In this document: piece after piece, positions 52,351-60,395 of the stretch | Layout: each line of letters begins with the position of its first letter | How positions within the stretch are numbered: the stretch's first letter is position 1 | NCBI GenBank assembly: GCA_035549075.1 | Contig: DASZRT010000030.1 | Coordinates: forward strand, 1-64,000 | DNA length: 64,000 nt | Direction of reading: 5' to 3' | Source: DASZFV01 sp035549075 | Lineage (GTDB): Bacteria; Myxococcota_A; Polyangia; Fen-1088 | Translations under genes and position numbers: made by a program | The notes under the pieces: model-generated | What the model saw: the letters and a program-made list of their open reading frames with translations, nothing else | What the model was told of the DNA's origin: nothing | Database searches by the model: none

Positions 52351-53541
52351 TCAGCCCGCAAGAAGCAGCACGCCGGTGAACATGTGAATCCGCGGACGGC
52401 CGCACGCGGGGCCGATCTCGAAGCTGCTCTCGATGCCGACGACGGGCAGGTCACCGAAGCGGCGTTGGATGAGCACGGGATCGAGCCCGGGCTGGCCGTA
52501 GAGCGCGCTGCCGCGGCCCGCGCAGTTGAAGTAGACGCCGAAGCGCGCCGGGTGATCCGTGCGCGCGTCGGCTTGTTCTTCCAGCATCGCCTTCATGTCG
52601 TCGCGCGCGCCGATCGCGTCGCGCACCGTGAAGCGGATCGTCTGCCCCGCGCGCACCGGCTCGGCGACGGCGAGCGCGGGGCGATCGCCCTCGGCGATCG
52701 CGAAGTGCCGCACGAAGTAGTCGGACCGCCCGTCGGCGCCGCGCTCGCCGATGCCCGCGAGCAAGTGCGGCGTCATCTTGCGCAGCCCCGGCCAGCTGGG
52801 GTTCGACATCGTGCGGTCGAGCGCCTCGAGCGGCGGGCGGCCTTCGATCTCGAGGATGAGGTTGCCGTCGGCCGCCGTGATCGTGAGCGGATCGCTCAGC
52901 GCCTGGCAGCCTTGGGTCATGCCGACCGTGGGCCGCAGCTCGCGCGGCAGCACGAGCGCGACGCACGCGTCGGTGCGCGCCGCGCCTTCGTAGAAGATGC
53001 GGCAGCCCGACGTGCCGCCCGACGCGCCCGCCCCCGTGAGCTGCGCGCCCGGCGCCGTCTCGGCGACGCCCGAGACGAAGTCGACCGCGTCGAGCTGCTC
53101 GGGATCGATGAGCACGGCGACCGCGACGCCGCTCTCGTCGCCGCCCGCGAGGCGCTTCACCTCGCGCCCGAGCCGCGCGCCCGCCGCCCGCGCGTCGCCG
53201 CGCACGCCGCCCACGAGGATGGGCCGCGGCAGGCGCGACGCCTGACCATCTACGGCCTCTTCGCCGAGCACGAGCACCGCGACCGCGTTGCCGTTCTCGA
53301 GCTCCTCGCCAGCCGAGAGCACGCCCGTCGCCGAGCAGCCCATGATCGACGCGCGCGGGATCGCCCGCTGAACCGCGCCCAGCACGGCGCCATACTCGTC
53401 GGCCTCGTGGTGGCTGCCCGCGAACACGATCGCGAGGTCCGCCGTCGTCACGCGCGCCGCGACCAGCGCGCGCCGCGCGGCCTCATGGCCCGCGGTCGCG
53501 CCGTCTTTCGCGATGGCCAGCCCCGCGCCCGCGGACAACAT
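52351..53541 (-). CDS. FIST-domain sensory protein
   Basis: The 396-residue product has FIST_N (~30-215: ADLAIVFAGSHHEADEYGAVLGAVQRAIPRASIMGCSATGVL...) and FIST_C (~230-375: SDPLTITAADGNLILEIEGRPPLEAL ... FGVYFNCAGRGSALYGQPG). Family knowledge: FIST domains are sensor or ligand-binding modules, often linked to signalling domains; this one is stand-alone. The end PVVGIESSFEIGPACGRPRIHMFTGVLLLA is typical. It follows the AgmX-like lipoprotein gene on the same strand, across a tandem repeat. Confidence 0.88.
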   Translation of the reverse strand: MLSAGAGLAIAKDGATAGHEAARRALVAARVTTADLAIVFAGSHHEADEYGAVLGAVQRAIPRASIMGCSATGVLSAGEELENGNAVAVLVLGEEAVDGQASRLPRPILVGGVRGDARAAGARLGREVKRLAGGDESGVAVAVLIDPEQLDAVDFVSGVAETAPGAQLTGAGASGGTSGCRIFYEGAARTDACVALVLPRELRPTVGMTQGCQALSDPLTITAADGNLILEIEGRPPLEALDRTMSNPSWPGLRKMTPHLLAGIGERGADGRSDYFVRHFAIAEGDRPALAVAEPVRAGQTIRFTVRDAIGARDDMKAMLEEQADARTDHPARFGVYFNCAGRGSALYGQPGLDPVLIQRRFGDLPVVGIESSFEIGPACGRPRIHMFTGVLLLAG

Positions 53542-53556
53542 GGCCGCTCTTCTACA

Positions 53557-53604
53557 CGATCAGCCGCCCAACGGCGATCAGCCGCCCAACGGCGATCAGC
53601 CGCC
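53557..53604. repeat. 18-base tandem repeat spanning the AgmX-like gene's stop
   Basis: Two full units of cgatcagccgcccaacgg (53557-53574, 53575-53592) plus 12 bases of a third (53593-53604). Each unit contains the minus-strand TGA of the upstream lipoprotein gene, so the stop and the Gly-Gly codons before it have been duplicated downstream. Confidence 0.9.
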
Positions 53605-54159
53605 GACAAAAACGAACGGGTAGCTCGAGGCCTGCAGCCCCTGCTTCGACGCCGGGAACACCCAGCGCGACACCTGGCCGTCGATGCAGCTCGCGAGCTG
53701 CGAGCCGTCGAACGCCGGCGCGTCGACCGTGAGCGCTTGCACGTGCCCGTTGCCCGCGATCTGGAAGCTGACGATCGCCTTGCCCGTGCGCGTGTCTCCC
53801 TCGCGCGTCATGCGCTCGTAGCACGACTTCACGCCGGGGACGTACTGCCGCACCAGCTTCTGGACGTCGTTCGCGTCGGGGTGATCGGGCAGGTTGCCGC
53901 CCGTGCCCTTGAGGCTCTGCGCCACCCACGGCGCCATCGCGAGCGCGCCGCCCTGCGCGCCGAGCACGTTGTCCATGAGCGCTGCGCCGCGATCGTCCGT
54001 GATGCGAATCGCCTGCGCTCCCTGCTGCTGCAGCGTCTCCCAGCGCTTGTCGAAGGGCGACGGCCCGCCGCCCGCGTTCGCCTGCGACTTGCTGCACCCC
54101 GCGCCCCCGGCGATCGCCGCCACCACCAGCCCCATCCCGAGCATGTGCGTCATTTTCAT
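53596..54159 (-). CDS. Lipoprotein with AgmX/PglI-type C-terminal domain
   Basis: The 187-residue product starts at ATG 54159, with a lipoprotein signal (AGGAGC, Cys22). The C-terminal ~95 residues (VRQYVPGVKSCYERMTREGDTRTGKAIVSFQIAGNGHVQALTVD ... SCIDGQVSRWVFPAS) match the TonB-like AgmX/PglI domain found in myxobacterial gliding and envelope proteins. The stop is embedded in an 18-base tandem repeat. Proposed role: periplasmic adaptor; unproven. Confidence 0.85.
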   Translation of the reverse strand: MKMTHMLGMGLVVAAIAGGAGCSKSQANAGGGPSPFDKRWETLQQQGAQAIRITDDRGAALMDNVLGAQGGALAMAPWVAQSLKGTGGNLPDHPDANDVQKLVRQYVPGVKSCYERMTREGDTRTGKAIVSFQIAGNGHVQALTVDAPAFDGSQLASCIDGQVSRWVFPASKQGLQASSYPFVFVGG

Positions 54160-54184
54160 GGGCAGAATGCTAGCACCGCGACGG

Positions 54185-54919
54185 TCAGGCCTTCGGGCGA
54201 AACGGCGAGGCGCGATCCGCGCGCCCCATGCGGCGCAGCACGAAGATCCACATGCCGACGGAGAGCAGCGAGACGATCGCCCACAGGTGAGCGTCGAGCC
54301 GATGGTGGAGCGCGTAGTTGTACGCCCCGTGGAACGCGAGCGGCGCGAGCAAGCACAGCGCGCGATCGCGTACGAGCGCGGCGGCATTCGTGCGATCGAA
54401 CTTCGCCTTGCCCGCGTAGTAGCCCATCGCGCCGCCGAACAGCGCGTGCGCCGGGACGGAAAAGAGCGCGCGCTGCCAGATGATCGCGCCGTGCTCCAGC
54501 GCGATGCTGGACGTCGACTGCGCGTTCATGAGGTAGAGGACATTTTCCAGCGTGGCGAAGCCGAGCGACACCGCGACGCCGTAGACCACGCCGTCGAGCG
54601 GCTCGTCGAAGTCGTCCCAGTGGTAGATGGCCGCGAAGAGCACGACGGCCTTGGACATCTCTTCGATGAAGGCCGCGAGCACGAAGGACTCGAAGAGCCG
54701 CGCGCCTTCCGTGCCGCCGCCCAGCCAGTCGGCCGAGACGAAGTTGATGACCGTGAACGCGAGCCCGCGCGCCGCCGCCATCGCGTAGAGCCCGAGCCCG
54801 AACGCCATCGCGACCCGGTGCAAGGGTTCCCGCTCCCAACGGTCGCGCAGGTAGAAGAAGGTGAGCAGCGCGAGCGAGGGCGCCGCCCCAGCGACGACGG
54901 CGAGCACCCAGCCATGCAT
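54185..54919 (-). CDS. PrsW-family intramembrane metalloprotease
   Basis: The 244-residue protein has about seven hydrophobic helices. The metalloprotease motifs are IEEMSK (Glu86, Glu87, Lys90), PLDGVVYG with FATLENVLY, VPAHALFGG and AFHGAYNY. Family knowledge: PrsW proteases cleave membrane anti-sigma factors or other membrane proteins. ATG 54919 is 32 bases from the divergent ssrA gene, so its promoter must lie within or antisense to ssrA. Confidence 0.87.
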   Translation of the reverse strand: MHGWVLAVVAGAAPSLALLTFFYLRDRWEREPLHRVAMAFGLGLYAMAAARGLAFTVINFVSADWLGGGTEGARLFESFVLAAFIEEMSKAVVLFAAIYHWDDFDEPLDGVVYGVAVSLGFATLENVLYLMNAQSTSSIALEHGAIIWQRALFSVPAHALFGGAMGYYAGKAKFDRTNAAALVRDRALCLLAPLAFHGAYNYALHHRLDAHLWAIVSLLSVGMWIFVLRRMGRADRASPFRPKA

Positions 54920-54923
54920 CCGA

Positions 54924-54929
54924 TATACT
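54924..54929 (+). promoter_or_regulatory. ssrA -10 box
   Basis: TATACT lies 23 bases before the tmRNA 5' end, in the short gap to prsW. No good -35 is seen. The 13-base context GATATACTGTGCC recurs exactly at the hicA promoter (62157-62169). Confidence 0.55.
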
Positions 54930-55041
54930 GTGCCCCAACCCGACTGGGTTCGGGGGCGAAACGGTTTCGACGGAGGTCCGCGAAGTTCGTGTTGCGTGCC
55001 GAGGCGCCCGAGGCCTCGTAAAAACGGGCAAAAAAAGAACA

Positions 55042-55074
55042 GCGAACGATAACTCGTTTGCTCTCGCGGCCTAA
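55042..55074 (+). other. tmRNA tag-peptide reading frame (ANDNSFALAA)
   Basis: gcg aac gat aac tcg ttt gct ctc gcg gcc taa. The Ala-Asn-Asp start and hydrophobic Ala-Leu-Ala-Ala end are the usual ClpXP/ClpAP degron. Confidence 0.85.
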
Positions 55075-55285
55075 AAAACCGACGAGACCGCGAACCCAGG
55101 AGGCGCCCGTGGCCTGGGGAACCGGACATCTTCTCGGGCTGGCTGATGCGTAGAGCTCTTCGACGCACCAGTGAGACACAGGAGGAGCTAAGCGTCAGGA
55201 TGCCTCGCCGGTGGGCCAACCCGACGTCGAAAACCAAATCGCCGGATACGCACGTAGCGGCATAAACGGAGCACTTCCGGACCCG

Positions 55286-55308
55286 GGTTCGACTCCCGGC
55301 GCCTCCAC
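55286..55308 (+). repeat. Attachment-site repeat, copy 1 (3' end of ssrA)
   Basis: ggttcgactcccggcgcctc plus cac: the T-loop, T-arm 3' side and acceptor 3' strand of tmRNA. The identical 23 bases recur at 60396-60418; identity stops abruptly on both sides. Confidence 0.88.
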
Positions 55309-55323
55309 CTTTTTCCTAAGCGA

Positions 55324-56244
55324 TCATCGATGGTTGCGTTCCGCCGGTTTCTTTTGTGCCCTCCTTGTGCCCCGAGCGTGAGCTTCGGGCGCCTTCGAAG
55401 CATGAGCAGAGTCGGCTCGTTTCGCGGACTTCGCTCGTCGGGTCTTCGTTGTCTTGACGCGATCGGGGGTGGGATTCCCGGCGCCGTCCGTGCCCGACGT
55501 CGCTGCCGTCGTCGACGAGTCCAGCTCGATTCCGAAGAGCGAGGACAGATCGGCGCCCTTGATCACCTTGCGCCCCTTGGTGCCGGCAGCGAGACGCGGG
55601 ACCGCTTCGGCGGCGCCTCCGACGAGCTCCGAATGATCGACGCCGCGAAGCTCGAACAGCAGCTCCGGCTTCTGTTCGAGGCGCACGCCGACGCCGTACA
55701 GCGCCGCCGCGACGTGCTTGCACATCCCGGCCCAGTCCGGGCACGAGCATTCGAACGAGATCTCTTTCGGCGTAGGGAACAAGCCCCCCGACTTGCGAGT
55801 GACCAGCTCCATGACTTGCGTGGGGACCTTGCCGCGAAGCAAGTCGACCAGCGAATCGATCTGCTTCGTACACTCCGAAGCGATCTGGGTCCAGAGCTTT
55901 GACGGCAACGAGTTGATCTTCACGTCGACCTCGTAGGTCGACGTTCCGCTCACAAGCGCCGCGATGCTGCCGACGCCGATCCGTAGGTCGATGACCGCGC
56001 CGTGCCGGACGTAGCTCCTCCCACGAGGAAGACGATTCTCGTAGTCGCGGTATGACTCGAGGTTGTCGCACCAAGCCTTGCCCCAGAAGGTGCGAACCAA
56101 CTTGTTCCCCTCGATCGGACCGACGGGCGTGAGGCTCCGCTTCTGCTTGCGTGCGATCTTGTCCGCGGCGGCGCGAGCGCGTGCGCGGCGCGTCTGCACT
56201 GACACGTACTCGGGGAATTCGAAGCCGCCAGCGTACCAAGCCAT
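55324..56244 (-). CDS. SWIM zinc-finger protein
   Basis: The 306-residue product begins MAWYAGGFEFPEYVSVQTRRARARAAADKIARK, with a conserved segment TFWGKAWCDNLESYRDYENRLPRGRSYVRHGAVIDL (~53-86). The SWIM motif is CSCPDWAGMCKH with ligands Cys166, Cys168, Cys175 and His177. The last ~90 residues are a Lys/Arg/Ala-rich basic tail suited to nucleic-acid contact. Family knowledge: this type is commonly encoded next to SNF2-family helicases in bacteria, as here (17 bases after the helicase stop). The C-terminal codons contain one of the arm-like 24-base repeats. It lies inside the ssrA island. Confidence 0.9.
   Translation of the reverse strand: MAWYAGGFEFPEYVSVQTRRARARAAADKIARKQKRSLTPVGPIEGNKLVRTFWGKAWCDNLESYRDYENRLPRGRSYVRHGAVIDLRIGVGSIAALVSGTSTYEVDVKINSLPSKLWTQIASECTKQIDSLVDLLRGKVPTQVMELVTRKSGGLFPTPKEISFECSCPDWAGMCKHVAAALYGVGVRLEQKPELLFELRGVDHSELVGGAAEAVPRLAAGTKGRKVIKGADLSSLFGIELDSSTTAATSGTDGAGNPTPDRVKTTKTRRAKSAKRADSAHASKAPEAHARGTRRAQKKPAERNHR
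55352..55375. repeat. 24-base island-end repeat, left copy
   Basis: Identical to 60244-60267 and in the same orientation. Internally it is two TTGTGCCC boxes with starts 11 bases apart, resembling paired arm-type sites of a tyrosine recombinase. It lies 44 bases inside the left attachment repeat and within the 3' end of the SWIM gene. Confidence 0.8.
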
Positions 56245-56261
56245 GTCGTCGTCTCCCGGTG

Positions 56262-59003
56262 TCAGGATTCTGCGAGCGCGGTTCGGATGTCAATCGCCAC
56301 CAAGCGCAAGAGCTGCTCGTCGTCGAGCTCAGTCAGCTTCACCTCGTCGGTCCCTTCGAGGATCTGTCGTGCCATGTCCTGCTTGGACTCGATCAGCGCG
56401 TCGATCTTTTCCTCCACGGTGCCTCGGCAGACGAACTTGTGGACCACGACGCCGTTCTTCTGGCCGATTCGATACGCGCGATCCGTCGCTTGGCTCTCCA
56501 CGGCGGGGTTCCACCAGCGATCGAAGTGAATGACATGACGGGCGGCGGTCAGATTGAGGCCCGTGCCGCCGGCCTTCAGCGACAGGACGAAAAAGGGGGG
56601 ACCGTCCTCGCGCTGAAACTGCTCCACTAGGCCCATTCGTCGCTTGACCTCGGTTTCACCGGAAAGCACGAGGCCCGGTCGTCCGAAGACCCCCGCCAGA
56701 AACTCGGCCAGCGGGCGAGTCAGCTCACGAAACTGGGTGAACACCAGGGCCTTCTCTTGCCGTGCGGCGATCTCGTCGGCGAGCTCGTTGAGCCGAGCGA
56801 ACTTGCCGCTCTCTTCGGGCGCGTACGAGCCGTCACCCAGCCAATGCGACGGGTGATTGCAGATCTGTTTGAGGCGCATCAGCGACGCGAGCACCGCGCC
56901 GCGACGCTTCATGCCGTCGCTCGTGGCCAGCTTCTCCCGGAGCTCGTCCACCGCTTGTTGATAGAGAGCGACCTGCTTCTTCGTGAGGCCACAAAACGCG
57001 CGCACTTCGGTCTTGTCCGGCAGGTCGGCGATCACGCGCTTGTCGCTCTTGAGCCGTCGGAGGATGTACGGCCGGACCAGCTCGCGGAGCGGGCCGTAAC
57101 CGCCGTGCGGGCGCTTCTCGGCCGCCCTCACGAATCGGCTGAACGCCTTGGCGCTGCCGAGCAGGCCCGGAGACGTAAAGTCGAACAGTGACCACAGATC
57201 CCCCAGGCGGTTCTCGACGGGCGTTCCGGTGAGCGCCAGTCGAAAGCGCGCGCGCAACGCCTTTACCGCGCGCGTCTGCTTCGCGCCCGAATTCTTGATC
57301 GCTTGAGCCTCGTCGAGAACGACGACGTTCCATGATCGCGACGTCAGCGCGGCGACCCGCTGCAAAGTCCCATAGGTCGTGATGACGACGTCCCGATCGG
57401 AGAACGTCTCCGAAGTCAGCGAAGCAACCTCAGTCCCCGGCAACTCGGAAGGATGCGCGACGAGCATGCGCAGGCTCGGAGCGAAGCGCGCGAGCTCGGC
57501 GCGCCAGTTCGCGATCAGTGATGCGGGCACGACGAGCAAGCTGGGCAAGTTCGGCTCGCTCGGCCCGTCGGCCTTCTTCTTCAGCAGCGCCAGCAACGCG
57601 ATGACCTGAATGGTCTTGCCCAGACCCATGTCGTCCGCGAGGCAGCCTCCCAGCCCCAAGCTCCGAAGCCACCACAGCCAACGGAGCCCGACCTTCTGAT
57701 ACGGACGCAGCTCAGCATGCAGCAACGGCCCCGGATCGACGTCGGCCAGTCCCTCCGGACTTCGAAGCCCCGCCAAGGCATTCGCCAGCGATTTGCCCGC
57801 GACCACCTTCGACCAGTCCGCGACGCCAGTCGCTGGCGTGTCGCCGCTCGTCTCTCCGATCTGAGCCCCGGCGAGCAGCCGCAAACCTTCGACGATCGTC
57901 AAACCACTGCTGGCGTGAGCTGCTTCGAACGTGGACCAGCGATCGAGCACCTGGCGCAGCCGTTCCCGATCGACCTCGACCCACCGGCCGCGCACCAGCG
58001 CCAAACCATCGGTGCCGTCGAGGATCGCGCGCAGCTCGCGGTTGGTGAGCGCCTCACCTTCGAGCATCACGTCGACGGAGAAGTCGAGGATCGCGTCAGC
58101 GCCGACGCCCTTGCCGGGGGCTTTCCCCACCGTCACTTGCACCTCGGGGCGCGGCGGTCGCTTCGCGCGCCAGGCCGCGGGCATGCGCACGAGCACCCCG
58201 GCGGCCTCGATGACGGGGACTTCGGCGAGAAACCGATGCGCCTCCGCGGGCGTCCAGGCGAGCGTTTCGAACACGGCCCCGCCGTCGACGAGATCCTTCG
58301 CGACGGAGCTCGTCCGCGCGGCGCGCTGTACCGGCTCGAGCAAGGCCAACAGCGCCGACTTGTTGCGGGCGCCGGCGTATTCGCACAGCGCTTGGGCCAA
58401 CGGCAGATGCTGAGCCTTCGCACGATCCGAGAGGCGGGTCGTGTAGGTCGCGACGAACGCGAAGGGCGCGGCTGGATCGTTCTTGTTTTCGGCGAGATGG
58501 AAGCACACGCGGCCGACCACGCTCCACGCCGGGCTCGCCTGCCGCAGGAAGGCCTCGACCGTGCCGGCCCACGCCGAGAGGTCATCACGAACGGCTGCGG
58601 CCATCCGCGCGCACAGGTCCCTGAGCGCTGCCGGCGTCAGATACTCGCCGCCCCTCATCGGCGGGGCCGAGGCGGCCAGCGCCTCCAGCTCGTCCGGCGG
58701 CACCTCGACCTCGACCTTCTCTCGAAGCGCCTCGAGCTCCTCGGTGGCGCACAGTCGCACCACGAACGCCCGGCCCACGTCGCGCCAGAAGCTCAGCGCT
58801 GCGGGCAGAACGGTCTCCGGCTGTGAGGCGCCCAACCGGAACACGCCATGACCGTCTCCGCGCTCGAAGTGCTTCGCGATGTCTCCGAACAGCGGCACGA
58901 CCTCGGCGTCCTGTCGCATCTCGATGTGAAGGCGCCCCTGTGGGGACAACGCCATCGACAACCCCTGGAACGGATCGCCTCCGTCGACTGCGGCCGGCTC
59001 CAT
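56262..59003 (-). CDS. SNF2-family DEAD/DEAH-like helicase
   Basis: The 913-residue product has an N-terminal ~430 residues (including LRAILDGTDGLALVRGRWVEVDRERL) resembling the bacterial SNF2-associated DUF3670-type region. The Swi2/Snf2 ATPase follows: ELRPYQKVGLRWLWWL, Walker A DDMGLGKT (Lys463), VVPASLIANW, motif II DEAQ (564-567), LTGTPVENRLGDLWSL. The C-lobe has VFTQFRELTRPL, LSLKAGGTGLNLTAARHVIHFDRWWNP and QATDRAYRIGQ. DEAQ in place of DEAH is normal for SNF2. Predicted to translocate on duplex DNA and remodel bound protein. It lies between the nuclease gene (10 bases) and the SWIM gene, as one operon. Confidence 0.95.
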   Translation of the reverse strand: MEPAAVDGGDPFQGLSMALSPQGRLHIEMRQDAEVVPLFGDIAKHFERGDGHGVFRLGASQPETVLPAALSFWRDVGRAFVVRLCATEELEALREKVEVEVPPDELEALAASAPPMRGGEYLTPAALRDLCARMAAAVRDDLSAWAGTVEAFLRQASPAWSVVGRVCFHLAENKNDPAAPFAFVATYTTRLSDRAKAQHLPLAQALCEYAGARNKSALLALLEPVQRAARTSSVAKDLVDGGAVFETLAWTPAEAHRFLAEVPVIEAAGVLVRMPAAWRAKRPPRPEVQVTVGKAPGKGVGADAILDFSVDVMLEGEALTNRELRAILDGTDGLALVRGRWVEVDRERLRQVLDRWSTFEAAHASSGLTIVEGLRLLAGAQIGETSGDTPATGVADWSKVVAGKSLANALAGLRSPEGLADVDPGPLLHAELRPYQKVGLRWLWWLRSLGLGGCLADDMGLGKTIQVIALLALLKKKADGPSEPNLPSLLVVPASLIANWRAELARFAPSLRMLVAHPSELPGTEVASLTSETFSDRDVVITTYGTLQRVAALTSRSWNVVVLDEAQAIKNSGAKQTRAVKALRARFRLALTGTPVENRLGDLWSLFDFTSPGLLGSAKAFSRFVRAAEKRPHGGYGPLRELVRPYILRRLKSDKRVIADLPDKTEVRAFCGLTKKQVALYQQAVDELREKLATSDGMKRRGAVLASLMRLKQICNHPSHWLGDGSYAPEESGKFARLNELADEIAARQEKALVFTQFRELTRPLAEFLAGVFGRPGLVLSGETEVKRRMGLVEQFQREDGPPFFVLSLKAGGTGLNLTAARHVIHFDRWWNPAVESQATDRAYRIGQKNGVVVHKFVCRGTVEEKIDALIESKQDMARQILEGTDEVKLTELDDEQLLRLVAIDIRTALAES

Positions 59004-59013
59004 CAGCCGCCTT

Positions 59014-60177
59014 TCAGCGGTCCAACCCAGGCTTGGACCGGCTCCCGCGGCGCCTCTCGAGCTGCTTTCGCGTCTTCTCTATCGCCTGGACGAGCAATTG
59101 CTCATTGGGGAGGGCGGTCCGATATTCGGCGGCGAGGACCTTGTTCGGAAGTCCTTCGAGCGCGTACTTGGCCACCGCGTGATCCTTCTCGGCGCACAAG
59201 ATGAGCCCGATCGGCGGGTTCTCGCCCGGGAGCGTCCAGTGTTCACGAGCGTAGTTGAGGTAGAGGTGCATCTGGCCCGCGTCGGCGTGCGTGAGCTTGT
59301 CGAGCTTGAGGTCGATGATGATCAGGCAGCGCAGCCTACGGTGGAAGAAGAGGAGATCGATCCGGTACCATTCGTCGCCGACTCGAAGCCGCCGCTGGCG
59401 ACCCACGAACGTGAAGTCGCTCCCCAGCTCCAAGAGGAAGGCCTCGAGCTTCGTGATGAGCGCGGCTTCCAGATCGCTCTCGGAGTATTCGTCCTTGAGC
59501 GCGAGGAACTCGAGCAGGTACGGATCCTTGATCTCCTCTTCGGGCGTCAGCACATCGCCAGGAGAGGCGACCGCACGGCGAAGCATCGCCGCCTTGTTCT
59601 TCGAAAGGATCGTGCGTTCGTAGAACTGGCTGCCGATCTGGCGATCGAGTTGCCGGATCGTCCAGCCACCTCGAAGCGCCTCCGTCTCGTAGAACCTCCT
59701 CGCCTCGGGATTGCGCACGGCGAGCAGCCGAACGTACTGCGACCAAGGCAGCGGCAGGTGGTTGGCGACCTCCGCCACGTCATCGTGTCTGGCCAATTGT
59801 CCAGACGGCGTCTGGACTTTCTTCGGTCGCTCCGCGACCGGCGATTCTCCAGACGCTGTCTGGACTATCTCGCGGTACGCAAAATAGAAGGCGCGCATCT
59901 GAAACAGATTCGCGCGCCCGAATCCTCTGCCGAAGCGGGCCTGAAGGTCTCTTGAGAGCCGAAGGATGAGCTCGTCCCCGTAGCCGGCCTTCGCCGCCCC
60001 GCGCTGCTCCTGCTCGACGATACGGCGGCCGATGGCCCAATACGTCGCCGTCATGATCGCATTCACGGACCGGACCGCCCCGCGACGAGCGGCATCGACC
60101 AGACCCACGACGTCGGCGAGCACGGGCCCGTAGTCGCCCGCTGGTGATCGAACGAGACTCGTCTTCTTACGTCTCAC
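59014..60177 (-). CDS. DUF1016/YhcG-family PD-(D/E)XK nuclease
   Basis: The 387-residue product has an N-terminal helical domain (~15-110: ARRGAVRSVNAIMTATYWAIGRRIVEQEQRG ... RGFGRANLFQMRAFYFAY) typical of YhcG/DUF1016 proteins. The C-terminal nuclease has YRIDLLFFHRRLRCLIIIDLKLDKLTH with Asp274, Asp289 and Lys291 as the D...DxK core. GTG 60177 is chosen for family length; the frame is open to 60330 without similarity. The interdomain linker (~107-130) is encoded by three small palindromes. It is the first gene of the three-gene island operon. Relatives are often found in defence islands (family knowledge). Confidence 0.9.
   Translation of the reverse strand: MRRKKTSLVRSPAGDYGPVLADVVGLVDAARRGAVRSVNAIMTATYWAIGRRIVEQEQRGAAKAGYGDELILRLSRDLQARFGRGFGRANLFQMRAFYFAYREIVQTASGESPVAERPKKVQTPSGQLARHDDVAEVANHLPLPWSQYVRLLAVRNPEARRFYETEALRGGWTIRQLDRQIGSQFYERTILSKNKAAMLRRAVASPGDVLTPEEEIKDPYLLEFLALKDEYSESDLEAALITKLEAFLLELGSDFTFVGRQRRLRVGDEWYRIDLLFFHRRLRCLIIIDLKLDKLTHADAGQMHLYLNYAREHWTLPGENPPIGLILCAEKDHAVAKYALEGLPNKVLAAEYRTALPNEQLLVQAIEKTRKQLERRRGSRSKPGLDR
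59799..59864. repeat. Three inverted repeats inside the DUF1016 linker
   Basis: GTCCAGAC-ggc-GTCTGGAC (59799-59817), GGTCGC-tcc-GCGACC (59825-59839) and TCCAGAC-gct-GTCTGGA (59848-59864). The outer two share the TCCAGAC/GTCTGGA arms. They encode the variable VQT(A/P)SG segments. Confidence 0.85.
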
Positions 60178-60243
60178 GCCGCCAGAGAGTGCCGCGCACG
60201 TGTGCCATCGGCAAGTACCCGAACCAGTCGTGTCAGCCCGAAA

Positions 60244-60267
60244 TTTTGTGCCCTCCTTGTGCCCCGA
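60244..60267. repeat. 24-base island-end repeat, right copy
   Basis: Exact copy of 55352-55375 (two TTGTGCCC boxes 11 bases apart), 129 bases inside the right attachment repeat and in the leader of the nuclease gene. Confidence 0.8.
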
Positions 60268-60395
60268 CTCTGCACCGAAGGGCGGAACCAGACGGGAGGG
60301 CGCGGGATCGAACGGGAGCGACTTGTCCAAACGATTCTGTGGGTTTGGTGGGTAAGTCCGCGTCGTCTCTCGTTTCTGTTCAGACCGATCGCAAA

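Larger units (their letters stand above)
54952..55309 (+). ncRNA. ssrA: Transfer-messenger RNA (tmRNA)
   Basis: Rescues stalled ribosomes by trans-translation with SmpB. The tRNA-like ends are clear: 5' GGGGGCG pairs with 3' CGCCTCC (one G-U), GAAACGGTTTCGACGG is the conserved D-loop region, and CCGGG-TTCGACT-CCCGG is the T-arm. The discriminator A is 55307 and the CCA is only partly encoded (CC then T). The tag reading frame at 55042-55074 encodes ANDNSFALAA and ends in TAA. A T-run (55310-55314) follows. The 3' end is the core of an integration site, and the integrated element keeps the gene intact. Confidence 0.95.
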
